From the NCBI GenBank assembly GCA_963811595.1, contig CAWERW010000016.1, positions 248,001 to 312,000 on the forward strand: DNA of 64,000 nt, written 5' to 3'. The notes under the pieces are model-generated. The model had not been told where the DNA came from. It did not search any database and was given only the letters and a program-made list of their open reading frames with translations. The stretch is from DASQFQ01 sp963811595. Its GTDB lineage: Bacteria > Actinomycetota > Thermoleophilia > Solirubrobacterales > Solirubrobacteraceae. Within the stretch, counting starts at the first letter, position 1. Each line of letters opens with the position of its first letter. Below are positions 1-8,448 of this stretch, in pieces. The position numbers and the translations under genes were made by a program.

Positions 1-1796
1 GCGCCGTCGATCCGCTGCGGCAACGGCATCACGATCGCGGCGGCGCGCATGTCGATCGCATCCTCCACGATCCGCCGCCCCGCCTGACCCGCGCGCACGC
101 GCTCGACGTGGCCGGAGACGCGGCCGCCGCCCGCCACCTTCGCCTCCTCGATGATGCTCTGGGCGGCCGTGTCCTGCTCCGGCATCGGGGTGTCGATCTC
201 CAGCGCGTTCGGCACCGTGATCGTCACCAGCACGTGGATGCCGCGGCGCTTCTGGGCGGCGAGCTTGCGCGCCGTCGCCAGCACCCGGTCGTCGTAGCCG
301 CCGTCGCCGAAGTGCACGAGCACGGAGTCGTACTCCGCCTCGTGGTCGACGACCGGCTGCGGGATCGCCACCTTGTGGGTGGAGACGAGGTCGAGGCCCT
401 GCCGCCGCCGGTAGACGACGTAGACGAGGATCCCGAGCAGCAGCCAGCCGGTGCCGGCGATCGCCACCGGCACGTTGAGGGCGCCGATGACGCCGAACGA
501 CAGCATCGTGCCGGCCAGGCCGAGCACCGCGAACGGCGGCAGGTCGTGCCCGCGGACCCGCAGGTGCCCCGGGCTGCGGTAGGGCCGCGGGACGTCGGGC
601 TCGATGACGCGCAGGCGGATCAGCGCCAGGTGGGCCATCGAGAACGACAGCATCGCGCCGAACGCGTAGATGAGGCCCAGGAACTCCGCCTCGCCGGGCA
701 GCAGGGCCACGCAGGCGAGCGCCGAGAAGACGAGGATGCCGAGGTAGGGCGTCCGGAAGCGCGGGTGCAGGCGGCGCAGGCCGTCGGGCATCTGGCGGTG
801 CATGCCCATCGAGTAGACGAGCCGCGAGACGCCGAGCACGCCGGCGTTGGTGGCGGCGACGAGGATCGTGACGGCGAGGATCGCGACGTAGAACTCGGCC
901 GCGCTCTGGAACGCGCCGAGGTCCATGTTCTTGACGATGCCGAGGATCGGGTCCGACGCGTAGCCGCCGTCCTCCTTGGCGACGCCGAGCAGCGTCGTGC
1001 ACTCGCCGGCGTCGTCGCAGCGCACGGGCAGCGCCGACAGCGCGATCCACGGCAGCGTGAAGTAGATGGCGAAGACCGCGATCATCACGCGCTTGATCGC
1101 GGCGGGGATGGTCTTGGCCTCCTCCTTGGCCTCGCCGGCCATGTTCGAGATCGTCTCGATGCCGGTGTAGGCGACGGTGCCGAGCGGGATCGCGATCAGG
1201 AAGTCGCCCCAGGTCGGCGCGGTGCCGAGGAAGCGCATGTTCTCGATCAGCAGCTCGGGGCTGAAGACGAGGAAGACGCCCAGGACCACGAGCAGCGCCT
1301 GGCTGAGGAAGTCGACGACCGCGAGCACGATGTTGACGCTCACCGCGTCCTTGACGCCGCGGACGTTGACCAGCGCGAGCAGCGCGATCACGACGATGCC
1401 GAAGACGATGTCGCCCGGCGGGGTCTTGAAGTAGTCCCACGAGACGCCGCCGGCGTAGTGCGCGGCGAAGAACGCCGAGATGGCGATCGTGATGACGTAG
1501 TTGAGCATCTGCGCCCAGGCCGTGAAGAACGACCAGAACTCGTTGAACGCCTGGCGCGCGAACAGCGAGGAGCCGCCGGCCTCCGGGTACATCGCGGTCG
1601 CCTCCGCGTAGGTCGTCGCGGTGGCGTAGAAGAGCGCGCCGGTGATGATGAAGACGACCGGCGTCAGCCCGAGCGCGAGCGCCGCGACGAGGCCGAGCGC
1701 GTAGTAGATCGAGGAGCCGACGTTGCCGTAGGCGGTGGAAAAGAGGGCGTTGGCCCCGAGGACCCGCTCAAGCCCTTCCAGTCGCCGTCTTGCCAT
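1..1796 (-). CDS. APC-family amino acid permease with C-terminal UspA-like domain (partial)
   Basis: An uninterrupted minus-strand frame starts at ATG 1796 and runs off the left edge, so the C-terminal end is missing; about 598 codons are present. The first ~470 residues are strongly hydrophobic with about a dozen likely membrane segments. The opening helix carries YGNVGSSIYYALG (residues 23-35), typical of the amino acid-polyamine-cation (APC) superfamily. A soluble tail follows from roughly residue 490 (EYDSVLVHFGDGGYDDRVL), with an alternating beta/alpha pattern and a late stretch AAAIVMPLPQ; this resembles the universal stress protein fold that some bacterial APC carriers have fused at their C-terminus. 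Inferred role: uptake of an amino acid or related amine across the cytoplasmic membrane, with the tail as a possible nucleotide-binding regulator. The substrate cannot be told from sequence. It is divergent from the lipoprotein gene, 36 bp away. Confidence 0.85.
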   Translation of the reverse strand, partial: MARRRLEGLERVLGANALFSTAYGNVGSSIYYALGLVAALALGLTPVVFIITGALFYATATTYAEATAMYPEAGGSSLFARQAFNEFWSFFTAWAQMLNYVITIAISAFFAAHYAGGVSWDYFKTPPGDIVFGIVVIALLALVNVRGVKDAVSVNIVLAVVDFLSQALLVVLGVFLVFSPELLIENMRFLGTAPTWGDFLIAIPLGTVAYTGIETISNMAGEAKEEAKTIPAAIKRVMIAVFAIYFTLPWIALSALPVRCDDAGECTTLLGVAKEDGGYASDPILGIVKNMDLGAFQSAAEFYVAILAVTILVAATNAGVLGVSRLVYSMGMHRQMPDGLRRLHPRFRTPYLGILVFSALACVALLPGEAEFLGLIYAFGAMLSFSMAHLALIRLRVIEPDVPRPYRSPGHLRVRGHDLPPFAVLGLAGTMLSFGVIGALNVPVAIAGTGWLLLGILVYVVYRRRQGLDLVSTHKVAIPQPVVDHEAEYDSVLVHFGDGGYDDRVLATARKLAAQKRRGIHVLVTITVPNALEIDTPMPEQDTAAQSIIEEAKVAGGGRVSGHVERVRAGQAGRRIVEDAIDMRAAAIVMPLPQRIDG

Positions 1797-1814
1797 GTCT
1801 TGCGCCGATTGTAG

Positions 1815-1832
1815 GTGGGTAATGGAACCCAC
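1815..1832. promoter_or_regulatory. Inverted repeat abutting the lipoprotein start codon
   Basis: GTGGGT (1815-1820) and ACCCAC (1827-1832) form a perfect 6-bp stem with a 6-nt loop that ends directly against ATG 1833. It lies in the 36-bp gap between two divergent genes. It could be a leader hairpin that hides the GGTGGG ribosome-binding-like stretch, or an operator. Function is inferred from position only. Confidence 0.3.
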
Positions 1833-2036
1833 ATGAACCGACTCCGCCAGCTCTCACTCCCGCTGCTCGCCGCCCTGCTCCTCGGGGGCCTGCCCGCGTG
1901 CGGCGAGGACGACGTGTCGCGCGAGGCCGACAAGGCCGGCCAGGAGGCCGAGCAGGCCGGCGAGAAGGCCAAGAAGAAGGGCGAGGACGCCCTCAACGAG
2001 GCCGAGAAGGCCAAGGACGACGTCGACGGCCAGTAG
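1833..2036 (+). CDS. Small Ala/Glu/Lys-rich putative lipoprotein
   Basis: 67 residues from ATG 1833; an in-frame upstream start at 1815 would precede the signal peptide and is less likely. The N-terminus is a signal sequence (MNRLRQLSLPLLAALLLGG) followed by LPAC, an acceptable lipobox, so it is probably cleaved and lipid-anchored at the cysteine. The mature part is a charged Ala/Glu/Lys/Asp-rich segment with repeats of the type A-x-K-A-x-x-E-A-E, predicted to be one long amphipathic helix. No enzymatic motif is visible. Its function is unknown; small helical lipoproteins of this kind may act as cell-envelope spacers. It is convergent with the large subtilase gene, whose stop lies 4 bp away. 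Confidence 0.65.
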   Translation: MNRLRQLSLPLLAALLLGGLPACGEDDVSREADKAGQEAEQAGEKAKKKGEDALNEAEKAKDDVDGQ

Positions 2037-2039
2037 GCG

Positions 2040-5000
2040 CTAGCGGCGGACCGCGACGGCGTCCAGCCGGGCGCCCGGGCGCGGCGCCAGCAGGACCAGC
2101 CGGTGGCGGCCCGGCCGCAGCCGCCGCACCACGCGGCGCCGCAGCGTGCGGCGGCGGCCGTCGAGGAGCACACGCCGCGTCCCGAACACGGCCACCCCGC
2201 GGCCGCGGAAGCGCAGCACGGCGCGCGCTCCCGCCCGGCGCGCGATCGCCACGCTGCCGCCGTACGCGCCGCGGCGCCGGACCGAGCGGCGCCAGCCGTC
2301 GTCGAGGCGCAGCCGGCGGCTCGTCTGGTCGAGCGGGATCAGCGAGCTCGTACGGCGGACCGTGACGTTGCCGGCCGCGTCCGTGGCGGTGACGCGGAAC
2401 GTCAGCGTGCTCCCGCGCGGCGCGCGGTGGCGCAGCGTGGTGGCGGTCGTGCGCGCGCGCAGCGTGCGGTAGCGGCGCGTGCCGCGCCGGACCTGCACGC
2501 GGTAGGACACCGCGTCCGCCGAGCGCCAGCGGACCCGCACCCGCCCGCTGAACGGGCCGAAGCGCGGCGCGGTGACGCGCAGGTCGGGCGCGCTGCGGTC
2601 GCGGGCACCGCTCGCCCCGCCCGGAGCGGGCGCGGCGCCCGCCGCGGGCGGCTTCGCGCCCGGCGGCGCCACCGGCGCCGGCCCGAGCGGCACGCCGTCG
2701 CGCGAGATCCGCGCCGGGCGACCCCAGTTGCCGGCCTCGTCGCGGTAGACGACCGCGAGCTCGGCGCGCAGCACGTCGGTGGCGACGGCCCGGCTCGCGG
2801 CGTCGCCCGCCGTGCCCTCGGCCGCCTCGTCGACGAGCACCGCGCCGTCCGCCGCGCCGGTGATGGGCGAGTCCGCCGTCAGCACGCGCACGCGGCTCGG
2901 CGCGCCGCACTGCCAGTCGTCGCCGGGCACCGTCCAGCGCAGGCGCGAGCCGCTGAGCCCGATCCCCGCCGGCACCGCGGGCGGCCGCGTGTCGGTCCCG
3001 TGCGCGCCGGTCGAGCGCTCGTCGTGGCGCGAGGTCCACCACTCGTCGTTCGTCCCGCACACCGGCGACTCCGTCTTCCACACGAACGCGTTGCCCTCGC
3101 GCGTGAGCGTCGCGATGTCGAGCTTGTTGTCCCCGTCGACGTCGCCCACCGCCGGCACCGCGAAGATCCAGCCGCCGGTGAACTTGGGGAAGCCCGCGCC
3201 CTCCACCCCGGTCGCGTTGAGGTTGCGCAGCAGGTAGAGCCCGGTGCCGACGAGCAGCTCGCGCCCCGGCGCGTCGGACACGTCGGCCACCGCCGGGCTC
3301 GAGAGCAGCTGGTAGTCCTCGACCGCCTGCGGATAGGCGGGCAGCGACTGGCCGGTGGCGCCGCTCCACGCCTGCACGACGTGGTTGTAGGGCAGGTTCT
3401 GCCCGACCGCGATGCCGAGGTTGACGAGCCCGTTGAGCGTCAGCCCGCCGCGGATCACCTCGAGCCCGGGCAGGCCGTCGAGGTCGGCCGCGATCGGGTT
3501 CTCGAACAGGTTGAGGACCTTCGACTTGTCGACGTGCTCGCCGCCGCCCGGAGTGGAGTCGAAGACCGTGCGCCGCGAGCCGTCGGCCTCGTAGGCCTCG
3601 ACGTCGCCGGACACGAGCCCGCCGACGATCTCGAGCTGGGGGTCGTCGTCGAGGTTGCCGAGCACGTGGTCGTAGCTCGGGGCGACGAGCGGCAGCGCGT
3701 CGGGCACCGCGCCGTTGGGCTTGATCGGCCAGCCGGGCAGGACGTTCCCGGAGGCGTCGAGCGCGTAGGTCCGCCCCGAGCCGCCGATCGCGTTGGCGAG
3801 GATGTTGATCAGCCCGCCCTGCAGCAGCCCCGGGAGGTCGGTCGGCCCGTCGGGGGCGCCCGGCGCGGCCGGGTTGTCGTCGAACTCCGCGGTCGGCGTG
3901 ACGATCTCCGGCCGCCCGTCGCCGGTGATGTCGCCGACCGCCGGCGTCGTGATGATCTCCGCGCCGGCCAGCGTCGGGTCGCGCAGCTTCGCCGGGAACC
4001 CGGGGAGCGCCGCCCCACCCCCGTCCCACGCGTAGACGTGCTGGTCGAGCGAGCCGATGACGATCTCGAGCGCGCCGTCGCCGCGCAGGTCGGCCAGCAC
4101 CGGCGACGCGATGAAGCCGCGCTTGACGTGGTTCTCGCGCGTGCGGTCCTGGGGGCGCGAGAGGTCCGGGTCGACCCGTACCGGGAAGCCCGCGACCTCG
4201 CTGCCGTCGAGCTCCCACGCGTAGACGTGCTCCCCGGCGGCGTCGACGATCTCGGCCTCGAGGTCGCCGTCGATGTCCCCGATCGCGGGCGTGCGCAGCG
4301 GCTCGCGCGGCGCGTCCACGCGGTCGAAGCCGGGCGCGTCCGGCCGCACCGCGGCCATCGGGCGCGTCCGCACCGGCTGGCCGCCGTTGAAGGCCGCGAG
4401 CGGCGCGCCGTCGCGGCCGAGCACGCGCAGCTCGCCGCTCGAGTCGGCGAGCACGACGTCGAGCCGGTTGTCGCCGTCGACGTCCCACAGCCGCTGCGAG
4501 GCCTCGCCGCCGGTCCCGAGACGCCGCAGCCAGCCGTCCATCAGCGTGCTGTCGCGGTAGGCGAACAGCGTCTTGCGGTCCTCCCCGCGGTTGCCGTGCG
4601 CGTCGGTGACCTTCACGCGGACGGTGAACGCGGGCTCGTTCGGATCGACGTCGCCCGGGCCCTTGGAGGGCGCGGTCGGGTCGTCGGCGGCGCCGCCGCC
4701 GGGCCGCGCGTCGAGCGCCGCGCGCACCGCCGCGAGGTCGATCGTCCCGAGGTCGCCGTCGACCGCGGCGCCCGCGTTCTGCGTCCCGCCGACCGTCTCG
4801 AACTCGTCCTCGGCCGGCTCGATGCCCGGCGCCCACTGCAGCTCGTAGGTGAACGGGCCGGTGCGCGCCGAGAGACGACCGCGGATCTGGATGCTGTCGC
4901 CACGTTCCAGCGGGAAGGGCGCGAACCAGTCCGGCGAGGTGATCAGCGCCTGCGGCGGGATCTTGCCCTCGCCGATGCGCTCCAGCGCGAGCCCGAGGTC

Positions 5001-6410
5001 GGGCCGCCCGTAGCCGAAGTGCTGGTCCCAGCCCGGCTGCGCCGGGTCGGGCACGCCGCTGCCGGTCGTGTTCTCCGCCACGACGTCCTCGGCGGTCGTC
5101 GTGAACAGCTGCTTGATCTCGTTCGGGGCGAGCTCGAGGCCGCGGGCGCGGCCGTAGGACGCGATCAGCCCCGCGGCGCCCGCCGCCTGGCCGGTCGCCT
5201 GCGACCCCGTCACCCCCGGCATCGCGACGTGCGCGTGGCCGCCGTACTGCGTCGTGCCCGAGTTGCGGAACCAGGTGCCGACCGGCGCGTCGGTCGCGAT
5301 CCCGAGATCGCCGAGGAAGCCGCCGACCTCCGCGTCGCTCTGGCCGAGCCCCTGCTGGTCGGCGACGACGCCCTGGACCATCATCGACTCGTCGTAGGTG
5401 GTCGGGAAGTTGTGGTCGGCGGTGTTGAGATCGGAGGACACCACCGCGAAGAAGACGCCGCGGGCGTAGGCGTCGCGCATGACCTCGCGCGCGAAGCGCG
5501 GGTTGCTGAGCCCGCCGAGCGCCGCCTCGACGACCTCGATCCCGTTGTCGGACGCGTACAGGCTCGCCAGCGCGAAGGTGTTGGTGTCGGTCACGAACGT
5601 GTCCCAGACCCGCAGCGGCACGATCTGGCAGCGCGGGCACAGGCTCGTCCCGCCCGCGCCGTCGTTCGTGAGCTGCCCGGCCTCCTGCGCGCGGCCGGTG
5701 CCGTGGTTGGAGGCCGACGCGTAGCTCGAGGCGTCGTAGGGGTCGTTGTCGTCGTCGAAGAAGTCCCAGCCCGCGATGTCGTCCGGGTAGCCGTTGGCGT
5801 CCTCGTCGGTCCCCTGCGAGAACGCGGCGAGCAGGTCGGAGGCGTCGAGGATGTCGTCGGCCTCGTCGTGGCCCGCGGTCTCGGAGACGCGCGTGTCGCC
5901 GGCGAAGTCGTCGACGTCGAACGCGCCGTCGTCGTTGCAGTCGTCCTCGCCGCACTGCGGCGTCGGCAGCTCGCCCGCGTTGAGCGCGACCTTCGGCGCC
6001 AATGAGTCCTCGCCCCAGCGGATGCCGGTGTCGAGGATCGCGATCTCCACGTCGGGCCGGCCGATCGAGCGCTTCCACGCGCGGTCGGCGGACACGCCGG
6101 GGATCTGCCCCAGCGGGTTGCGCCCGGCGAGCGTGTTCTGCGCCTGCTGGCGCGCGGTCGCCGTGGGGTTCTTGTACAGCGCGGTGTTCTGCGTCGAGGT
6201 GGGCGCGAACCCGAAGCGCTCGTAGTCCTCCTCGAACACGCTCGAGCACGTCGCGCCGCCCTCGTTGTCGGCCTCGCAGGGGTCGTAGTCCGGGTCGTTC
6301 GGCGTGTTCAGCCGCACGCTCTCGTCCGGGTTCGTCCCCGGGAACGCGGCGAGCGCCACCCCCGGCAGCAGCCCGAGGAGCAGCACGGCGCCCAGCGCGA
6401 CCCGTCGCAT
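2040..6410 (-). CDS. Large secreted subtilisin-like serine protease with FG-GAP-type repeats and Ig-like C-terminus
   Basis: 1456 residues from ATG 6410, chosen because it begins a clear signal peptide (residues 1-21, ending GVALA). Residues about 120-425 form a peptidase S8 domain: Asp127 in ILDTG, His236 in NHGTG and Ser403 in TGSQATG, so the catalytic triad looks intact although the serine motif departs from the usual GTSMAAP. Acidic inserts (NDDGAFDVDDF, DFFDDDNDPYD) may bind calcium. From roughly residue 700 there are several FG-GAP/VCBS-like repeats (DVDGDNRLDVVL, GDITGDGRPEIV, GDVDGDNKLDIATL), predicted to form a beta-propeller. The last ~150 residues are an Arg-rich fibronectin/Ig-like region with ATDAAGN. 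Inferred: a secreted or surface-displayed protease. Substrate and partners are unknown. Confidence 0.85.
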   Translation of the reverse strand: MRRVALGAVLLLGLLPGVALAAFPGTNPDESVRLNTPNDPDYDPCEADNEGGATCSSVFEEDYERFGFAPTSTQNTALYKNPTATARQQAQNTLAGRNPLGQIPGVSADRAWKRSIGRPDVEIAILDTGIRWGEDSLAPKVALNAGELPTPQCGEDDCNDDGAFDVDDFAGDTRVSETAGHDEADDILDASDLLAAFSQGTDEDANGYPDDIAGWDFFDDDNDPYDASSYASASNHGTGRAQEAGQLTNDGAGGTSLCPRCQIVPLRVWDTFVTDTNTFALASLYASDNGIEVVEAALGGLSNPRFAREVMRDAYARGVFFAVVSSDLNTADHNFPTTYDESMMVQGVVADQQGLGQSDAEVGGFLGDLGIATDAPVGTWFRNSGTTQYGGHAHVAMPGVTGSQATGQAAGAAGLIASYGRARGLELAPNEIKQLFTTTAEDVVAENTTGSGVPDPAQPGWDQHFGYGRPDLGLALERIGEGKIPPQALITSPDWFAPFPLERGDSIQIRGRLSARTGPFTYELQWAPGIEPAEDEFETVGGTQNAGAAVDGDLGTIDLAAVRAALDARPGGGAADDPTAPSKGPGDVDPNEPAFTVRVKVTDAHGNRGEDRKTLFAYRDSTLMDGWLRRLGTGGEASQRLWDVDGDNRLDVVLADSSGELRVLGRDGAPLAAFNGGQPVRTRPMAAVRPDAPGFDRVDAPREPLRTPAIGDIDGDLEAEIVDAAGEHVYAWELDGSEVAGFPVRVDPDLSRPQDRTRENHVKRGFIASPVLADLRGDGALEIVIGSLDQHVYAWDGGGAALPGFPAKLRDPTLAGAEIITTPAVGDITGDGRPEIVTPTAEFDDNPAAPGAPDGPTDLPGLLQGGLINILANAIGGSGRTYALDASGNVLPGWPIKPNGAVPDALPLVAPSYDHVLGNLDDDPQLEIVGGLVSGDVEAYEADGSRRTVFDSTPGGGEHVDKSKVLNLFENPIAADLDGLPGLEVIRGGLTLNGLVNLGIAVGQNLPYNHVVQAWSGATGQSLPAYPQAVEDYQLLSSPAVADVSDAPGRELLVGTGLYLLRNLNATGVEGAGFPKFTGGWIFAVPAVGDVDGDNKLDIATLTREGNAFVWKTESPVCGTNDEWWTSRHDERSTGAHGTDTRPPAVPAGIGLSGSRLRWTVPGDDWQCGAPSRVRVLTADSPITGAADGAVLVDEAAEGTAGDAASRAVATDVLRAELAVVYRDEAGNWGRPARISRDGVPLGPAPVAPPGAKPPAAGAAPAPGGASGARDRSAPDLRVTAPRFGPFSGRVRVRWRSADAVSYRVQVRRGTRRYRTLRARTTATTLRHRAPRGSTLTFRVTATDAAGNVTVRRTSSLIPLDQTSRRLRLDDGWRRSVRRRGAYGGSVAIARRAGARAVLRFRGRGVAVFGTRRVLLDGRRRTLRRRVVRRLRPGRHRLVLLAPRPGARLDAVAVRR

Positions 6411-6467
6411 CAGGCGCGGGAATCTAGTGCGCTGGCACGGGCCGCGCGCCGGTCGTAGTCTGCCGCC

Positions 6468-6668
6468 ATGCCGAACTACGAGTACGTCACCGACGTCATC
6501 ACGCACGGCCTCCTCGGGCGCAAGGAGGAGGAGCTGGACCGCCAGGAGTTCGAGGAGCGCCTCAACGCGCTGGGGGCCGAGGGCTGGGAGTTCGAGAAGG
6601 TCCTCACCCAGATGGCCCTCCACAACGAGAAGGATGGCCACGTCCTGATCTTCAAGCGCGAGCGCTAG
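6468..6668 (+). CDS. Small DUF4177-like protein
   Basis: 66 residues from ATG 6468, divergent from the subtilase gene (57 bp between starts). It starts with YEYV and contains LNALGAEGWEFEKVL followed by a basic end (LIFKRER). The pattern Y-E-Y ... L-N-x-L-G-A-E-G-W-E ... K-R is the hallmark of the DUF4177 family of small bacterial proteins with no known biochemical function. No signal peptide or membrane segment is present, so it is probably cytoplasmic. Confidence 0.75.
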   Translation: MPNYEYVTDVITHGLLGRKEEELDRQEFEERLNALGAEGWEFEKVLTQMALHNEKDGHVLIFKRER

Positions 6669-6755
6669 CCGCCGCGCAGCTTTCCGGAGCAGTGAGGATT
6701 GTCTCGCGCCTTGAGCGGGGATCCCCCGATGCGTCGAGCTACGGAGGGAGCGGCT

Positions 6756-7646
6756 GTGTCACGGCAGGCGATCAAGGTGTGGCTGGGGACGATGGCGCTG
6801 ACGGCGGCGCTTGCCGAGGGCGCGGCGGCGCAAGCCCCGCCGCCGCCGACGCTCGGAGGCGGCACGCTGACGCAGGCGAGCGAGCCGAAGGCGTACACGC
6901 CGAGCGTCAACCTCTCGCTGCAGCCGCGCGGCGACCGCATCGCGATGATCTTCGACAGCACCGTGCTCTGCTTCCGATCCGGCATCACGACCTCCGTCGC
7001 CGGCGGCGGCGAGGTCGCGTTCGACGGGACGAACTTCAGCTTCGCGGGCGCGGGGAGCACCAAGCTCGGGAAGGGGCGGGTGACCTACCGGTGGACGGTC
7101 AAGGGCCAGGTCAGCGGCGGCGCCGCCACCGGCACCCTGCACGTGACCGGCGTCCGCCGGGGGGACGGGCGCCCGCGCAAGTGCGCGCGCAAGCCGGACC
7201 GCGCGTTCGCGCTGCGCCTCGCGCCCGCACCGGCCGGAGCCCCCGCGCGGCCGCAGCCGCGCGGCTTCTACGCCGGCACGAGCACGTTCGAGATCTTCGA
7301 CCGCATCCAGTCGCCCGTGACCCTGCGCGCCACCAAGGACGGTCGCAAGATCGCGTCACAGTGGACGATCTCGGGCAAGTGCGGTCGCGGACCGCGAGAT
7401 CACTTCGTCAACTTCACGCCTGCGATGCGAGTGCGACCCGACGGCACCTTCTCCCGCAGCGAGCGCTTCAGCGTGAGCTACGCCGACGTGCTCATCCGCT
7501 ACCACGCGCAGTTCACCGGGAGCATGAGGTCCGACGGCGCGACCGGCACGCTGCGCTTGCGCACGCGCATCTTCAACCGTCGCGGCACGAAGCTCCTCAC
7601 CCGCTGCGACTCCGGAGGCCGGGTCTGGACCGCGGCGCCGGCGTGA
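6756..7646 (+). CDS. Secreted four-cysteine protein, paralogue 1 (unknown function)
   Basis: 296 residues from GTG 6756, preferred over an earlier in-frame start at 6699 because a GGAGGG ribosome-binding site lies just upstream and the signal peptide (KVWLGTMALTAALAEGAAAQ) then sits at the N-terminus. The mature part is beta-rich with no recognised domain. It is clearly paralogous to the protein at 8449-9327: both share the start (GGGxL, then SLQPR), GxSTxExxDRxQxPVxxR, a FxRxERFSxxYxDxxIRYxAQF stretch and the ending TRCDSGGR. Four cysteines line up (in VLCF, RKCAR, GKCGRG, TRCDSG), suggesting two disulfides. Inferred: an exported structural or binding protein of a lineage-specific family. 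Confidence 0.7.
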   Translation: MSRQAIKVWLGTMALTAALAEGAAAQAPPPPTLGGGTLTQASEPKAYTPSVNLSLQPRGDRIAMIFDSTVLCFRSGITTSVAGGGEVAFDGTNFSFAGAGSTKLGKGRVTYRWTVKGQVSGGAATGTLHVTGVRRGDGRPRKCARKPDRAFALRLAPAPAGAPARPQPRGFYAGTSTFEIFDRIQSPVTLRATKDGRKIASQWTISGKCGRGPRDHFVNFTPAMRVRPDGTFSRSERFSVSYADVLIRYHAQFTGSMRSDGATGTLRLRTRIFNRRGTKLLTRCDSGGRVWTAAPA

Positions 7647-7653
7647 GGCCGGG

Positions 7654-8181
7654 CTAACCGCCGGCGATGGGCGGGGACGCCGGGTCCTCGCCCCCGTCGC
7701 CGAGCGACTCGCGCGCCAGGAACTCCTCGGCGAGCAGCGGATTGTCGGCGGCGCGCTCCACGACGCGGAGCAGGTCGGACATCGTCGCGACCTCCTCGAC
7801 CTGCTCCTTGATGAACCACTGCATGAACTGCTCGGCCGTGTAGTCGCCGTGCTCGCGCGCCAGCGCGGCGAGCGCGTTGATCTGCTCGCTCACGCGCTTC
7901 TCCTGCGCGAGCGCGAGCGCGACCGGGCTGACGACGTCGGAGAACGACGGCTGCGGCGCGGCGACGCCCGGCACGGTGGCCTCGACGTCCTGGTCGACGA
8001 GGAACTGGATCATCATCAGCGCGTGGTTGCGCTCCTCGAGCGCCTGCGCGTAGAAGAAGGCGGCGAGACGCGGCAGCGTCTCGGCGTCGTAGTACACAGC
8101 GATCGCGACGTACTGCTGGTGCGCGGCGAATTCGTGCGCAATTTGCTCGTTCAGGCGCTCGACGAAGGCGGAAGCTGGCAT
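7654..8181 (-). CDS. Ferritin (iron storage/ferroxidase)
   Basis: 175 residues from ATG 8181. The sequence has the ferritin four-helix bundle features: EFAAHQQY in helix A, EERNHALMM (the ExxH metal motif) in helix B, QEKRVSEQI in helix C and QFMQWFIKEQVEE in helix D. These supply the carboxylates, His and Gln of a bacterial non-haem ferritin ferroxidase centre. The length matches FtnA/BfrB-type ferritins. The product oxidises and stores iron as a mineral core in a 24-subunit cytoplasmic shell. It is divergent from a Cys-rich small gene across a 60-bp gap that holds a palindrome (8213-8226), and its 3' end converges on the upstream secreted paralogue with 7 bp between. Confidence 0.92.
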   Translation of the reverse strand: MPASAFVERLNEQIAHEFAAHQQYVAIAVYYDAETLPRLAAFFYAQALEERNHALMMIQFLVDQDVEATVPGVAAPQPSFSDVVSPVALALAQEKRVSEQINALAALAREHGDYTAEQFMQWFIKEQVEEVATMSDLLRVVERAADNPLLAEEFLARESLGDGGEDPASPPIAGG

Positions 8182-8212
8182 CCGCGCGACCCTAGCGCAC
8201 GCCCCCCTCGGA

Positions 8213-8226
8213 TTAGGGTGTCCTAA
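8213..8226. promoter_or_regulatory. TTAGG-N4-CCTAA palindrome between ferritin and Cys-rich gene
   Basis: Perfect 5-bp inverted arms TTAGG (8213-8217) and CCTAA (8222-8226) around GTGT, in the 60-bp gap between the divergent ferritin (ATG 8181) and Cys-rich gene (ATG 8242). The half-sites match the ends of the actinobacterial IdeR/DtxR iron box, but the spacing is shorter than the 19-bp consensus. An iron- or redox-responsive operator controlling both genes is a reasonable inference and is not proven. Confidence 0.45.
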
Positions 8227-8241
8227 CATGGGGCACCGGTC

Positions 8242-8418
8242 ATGGGAATGAAGCTGATCAAACCGCGCAAGCGGTGCTGCAAGAGCAGGCCGCGCTGCAA
8301 GCGCTGCCCGGTCGTCTGCAAGCGCCTGGAGAAGCAGGGCCTCGCGACGCGCCAGGGCAAGCACTACGTGCTCAGCCTCGACGTCAAGAAGAAGACGCTC
8401 AAGGCCGCCCGAGCGTAG
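8242..8418 (+). CDS. Small Cys/Lys/Arg-rich protein next to ferritin
   Basis: 58 residues from ATG 8242 (a second ATG lies two codons later). The N-terminal half is strongly basic with five cysteines at positions 12, 13, 19, 22 and 26, in the pattern CC-x5-C-x2-C-x3-C (RKRCCKSRPRCKRCPVVCKR). The second half reads QGLATRQGKHYVLSLDVKKK and is Lys-rich. The cysteine spacing suggests a metal (Zn or Fe-S) knuckle, and the basic character suggests nucleic-acid binding. No family was firmly recognised. It is divergent from ferritin and shares its control region, so a link to iron or redox state is inferred. The gene is short but has coherent codon use and precedes the second secreted paralogue by 30 bp. 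Confidence 0.7.
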   Translation: MGMKLIKPRKRCCKSRPRCKRCPVVCKRLEKQGLATRQGKHYVLSLDVKKKTLKAARA

Positions 8419-8448
8419 GACCTGTCGCTTCCGGGGATCCGGAGTGAC

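Noticed and set aside
108..1814. Long plus-strand open frame opposite the permease gene
   Set aside because: It is an Arg/Asp/Glu/Ala-rich antisense shadow; the minus strand encodes a clear membrane protein. The same holds for other very long frames, such as 1993-6249, 27365-32152 and 57121-60063.
8213..8226. Firm assignment of the palindrome as an IdeR box
   Set aside because: The arms fit, but the spacing differs from the 19-bp consensus, so only an operator-like site is claimed.
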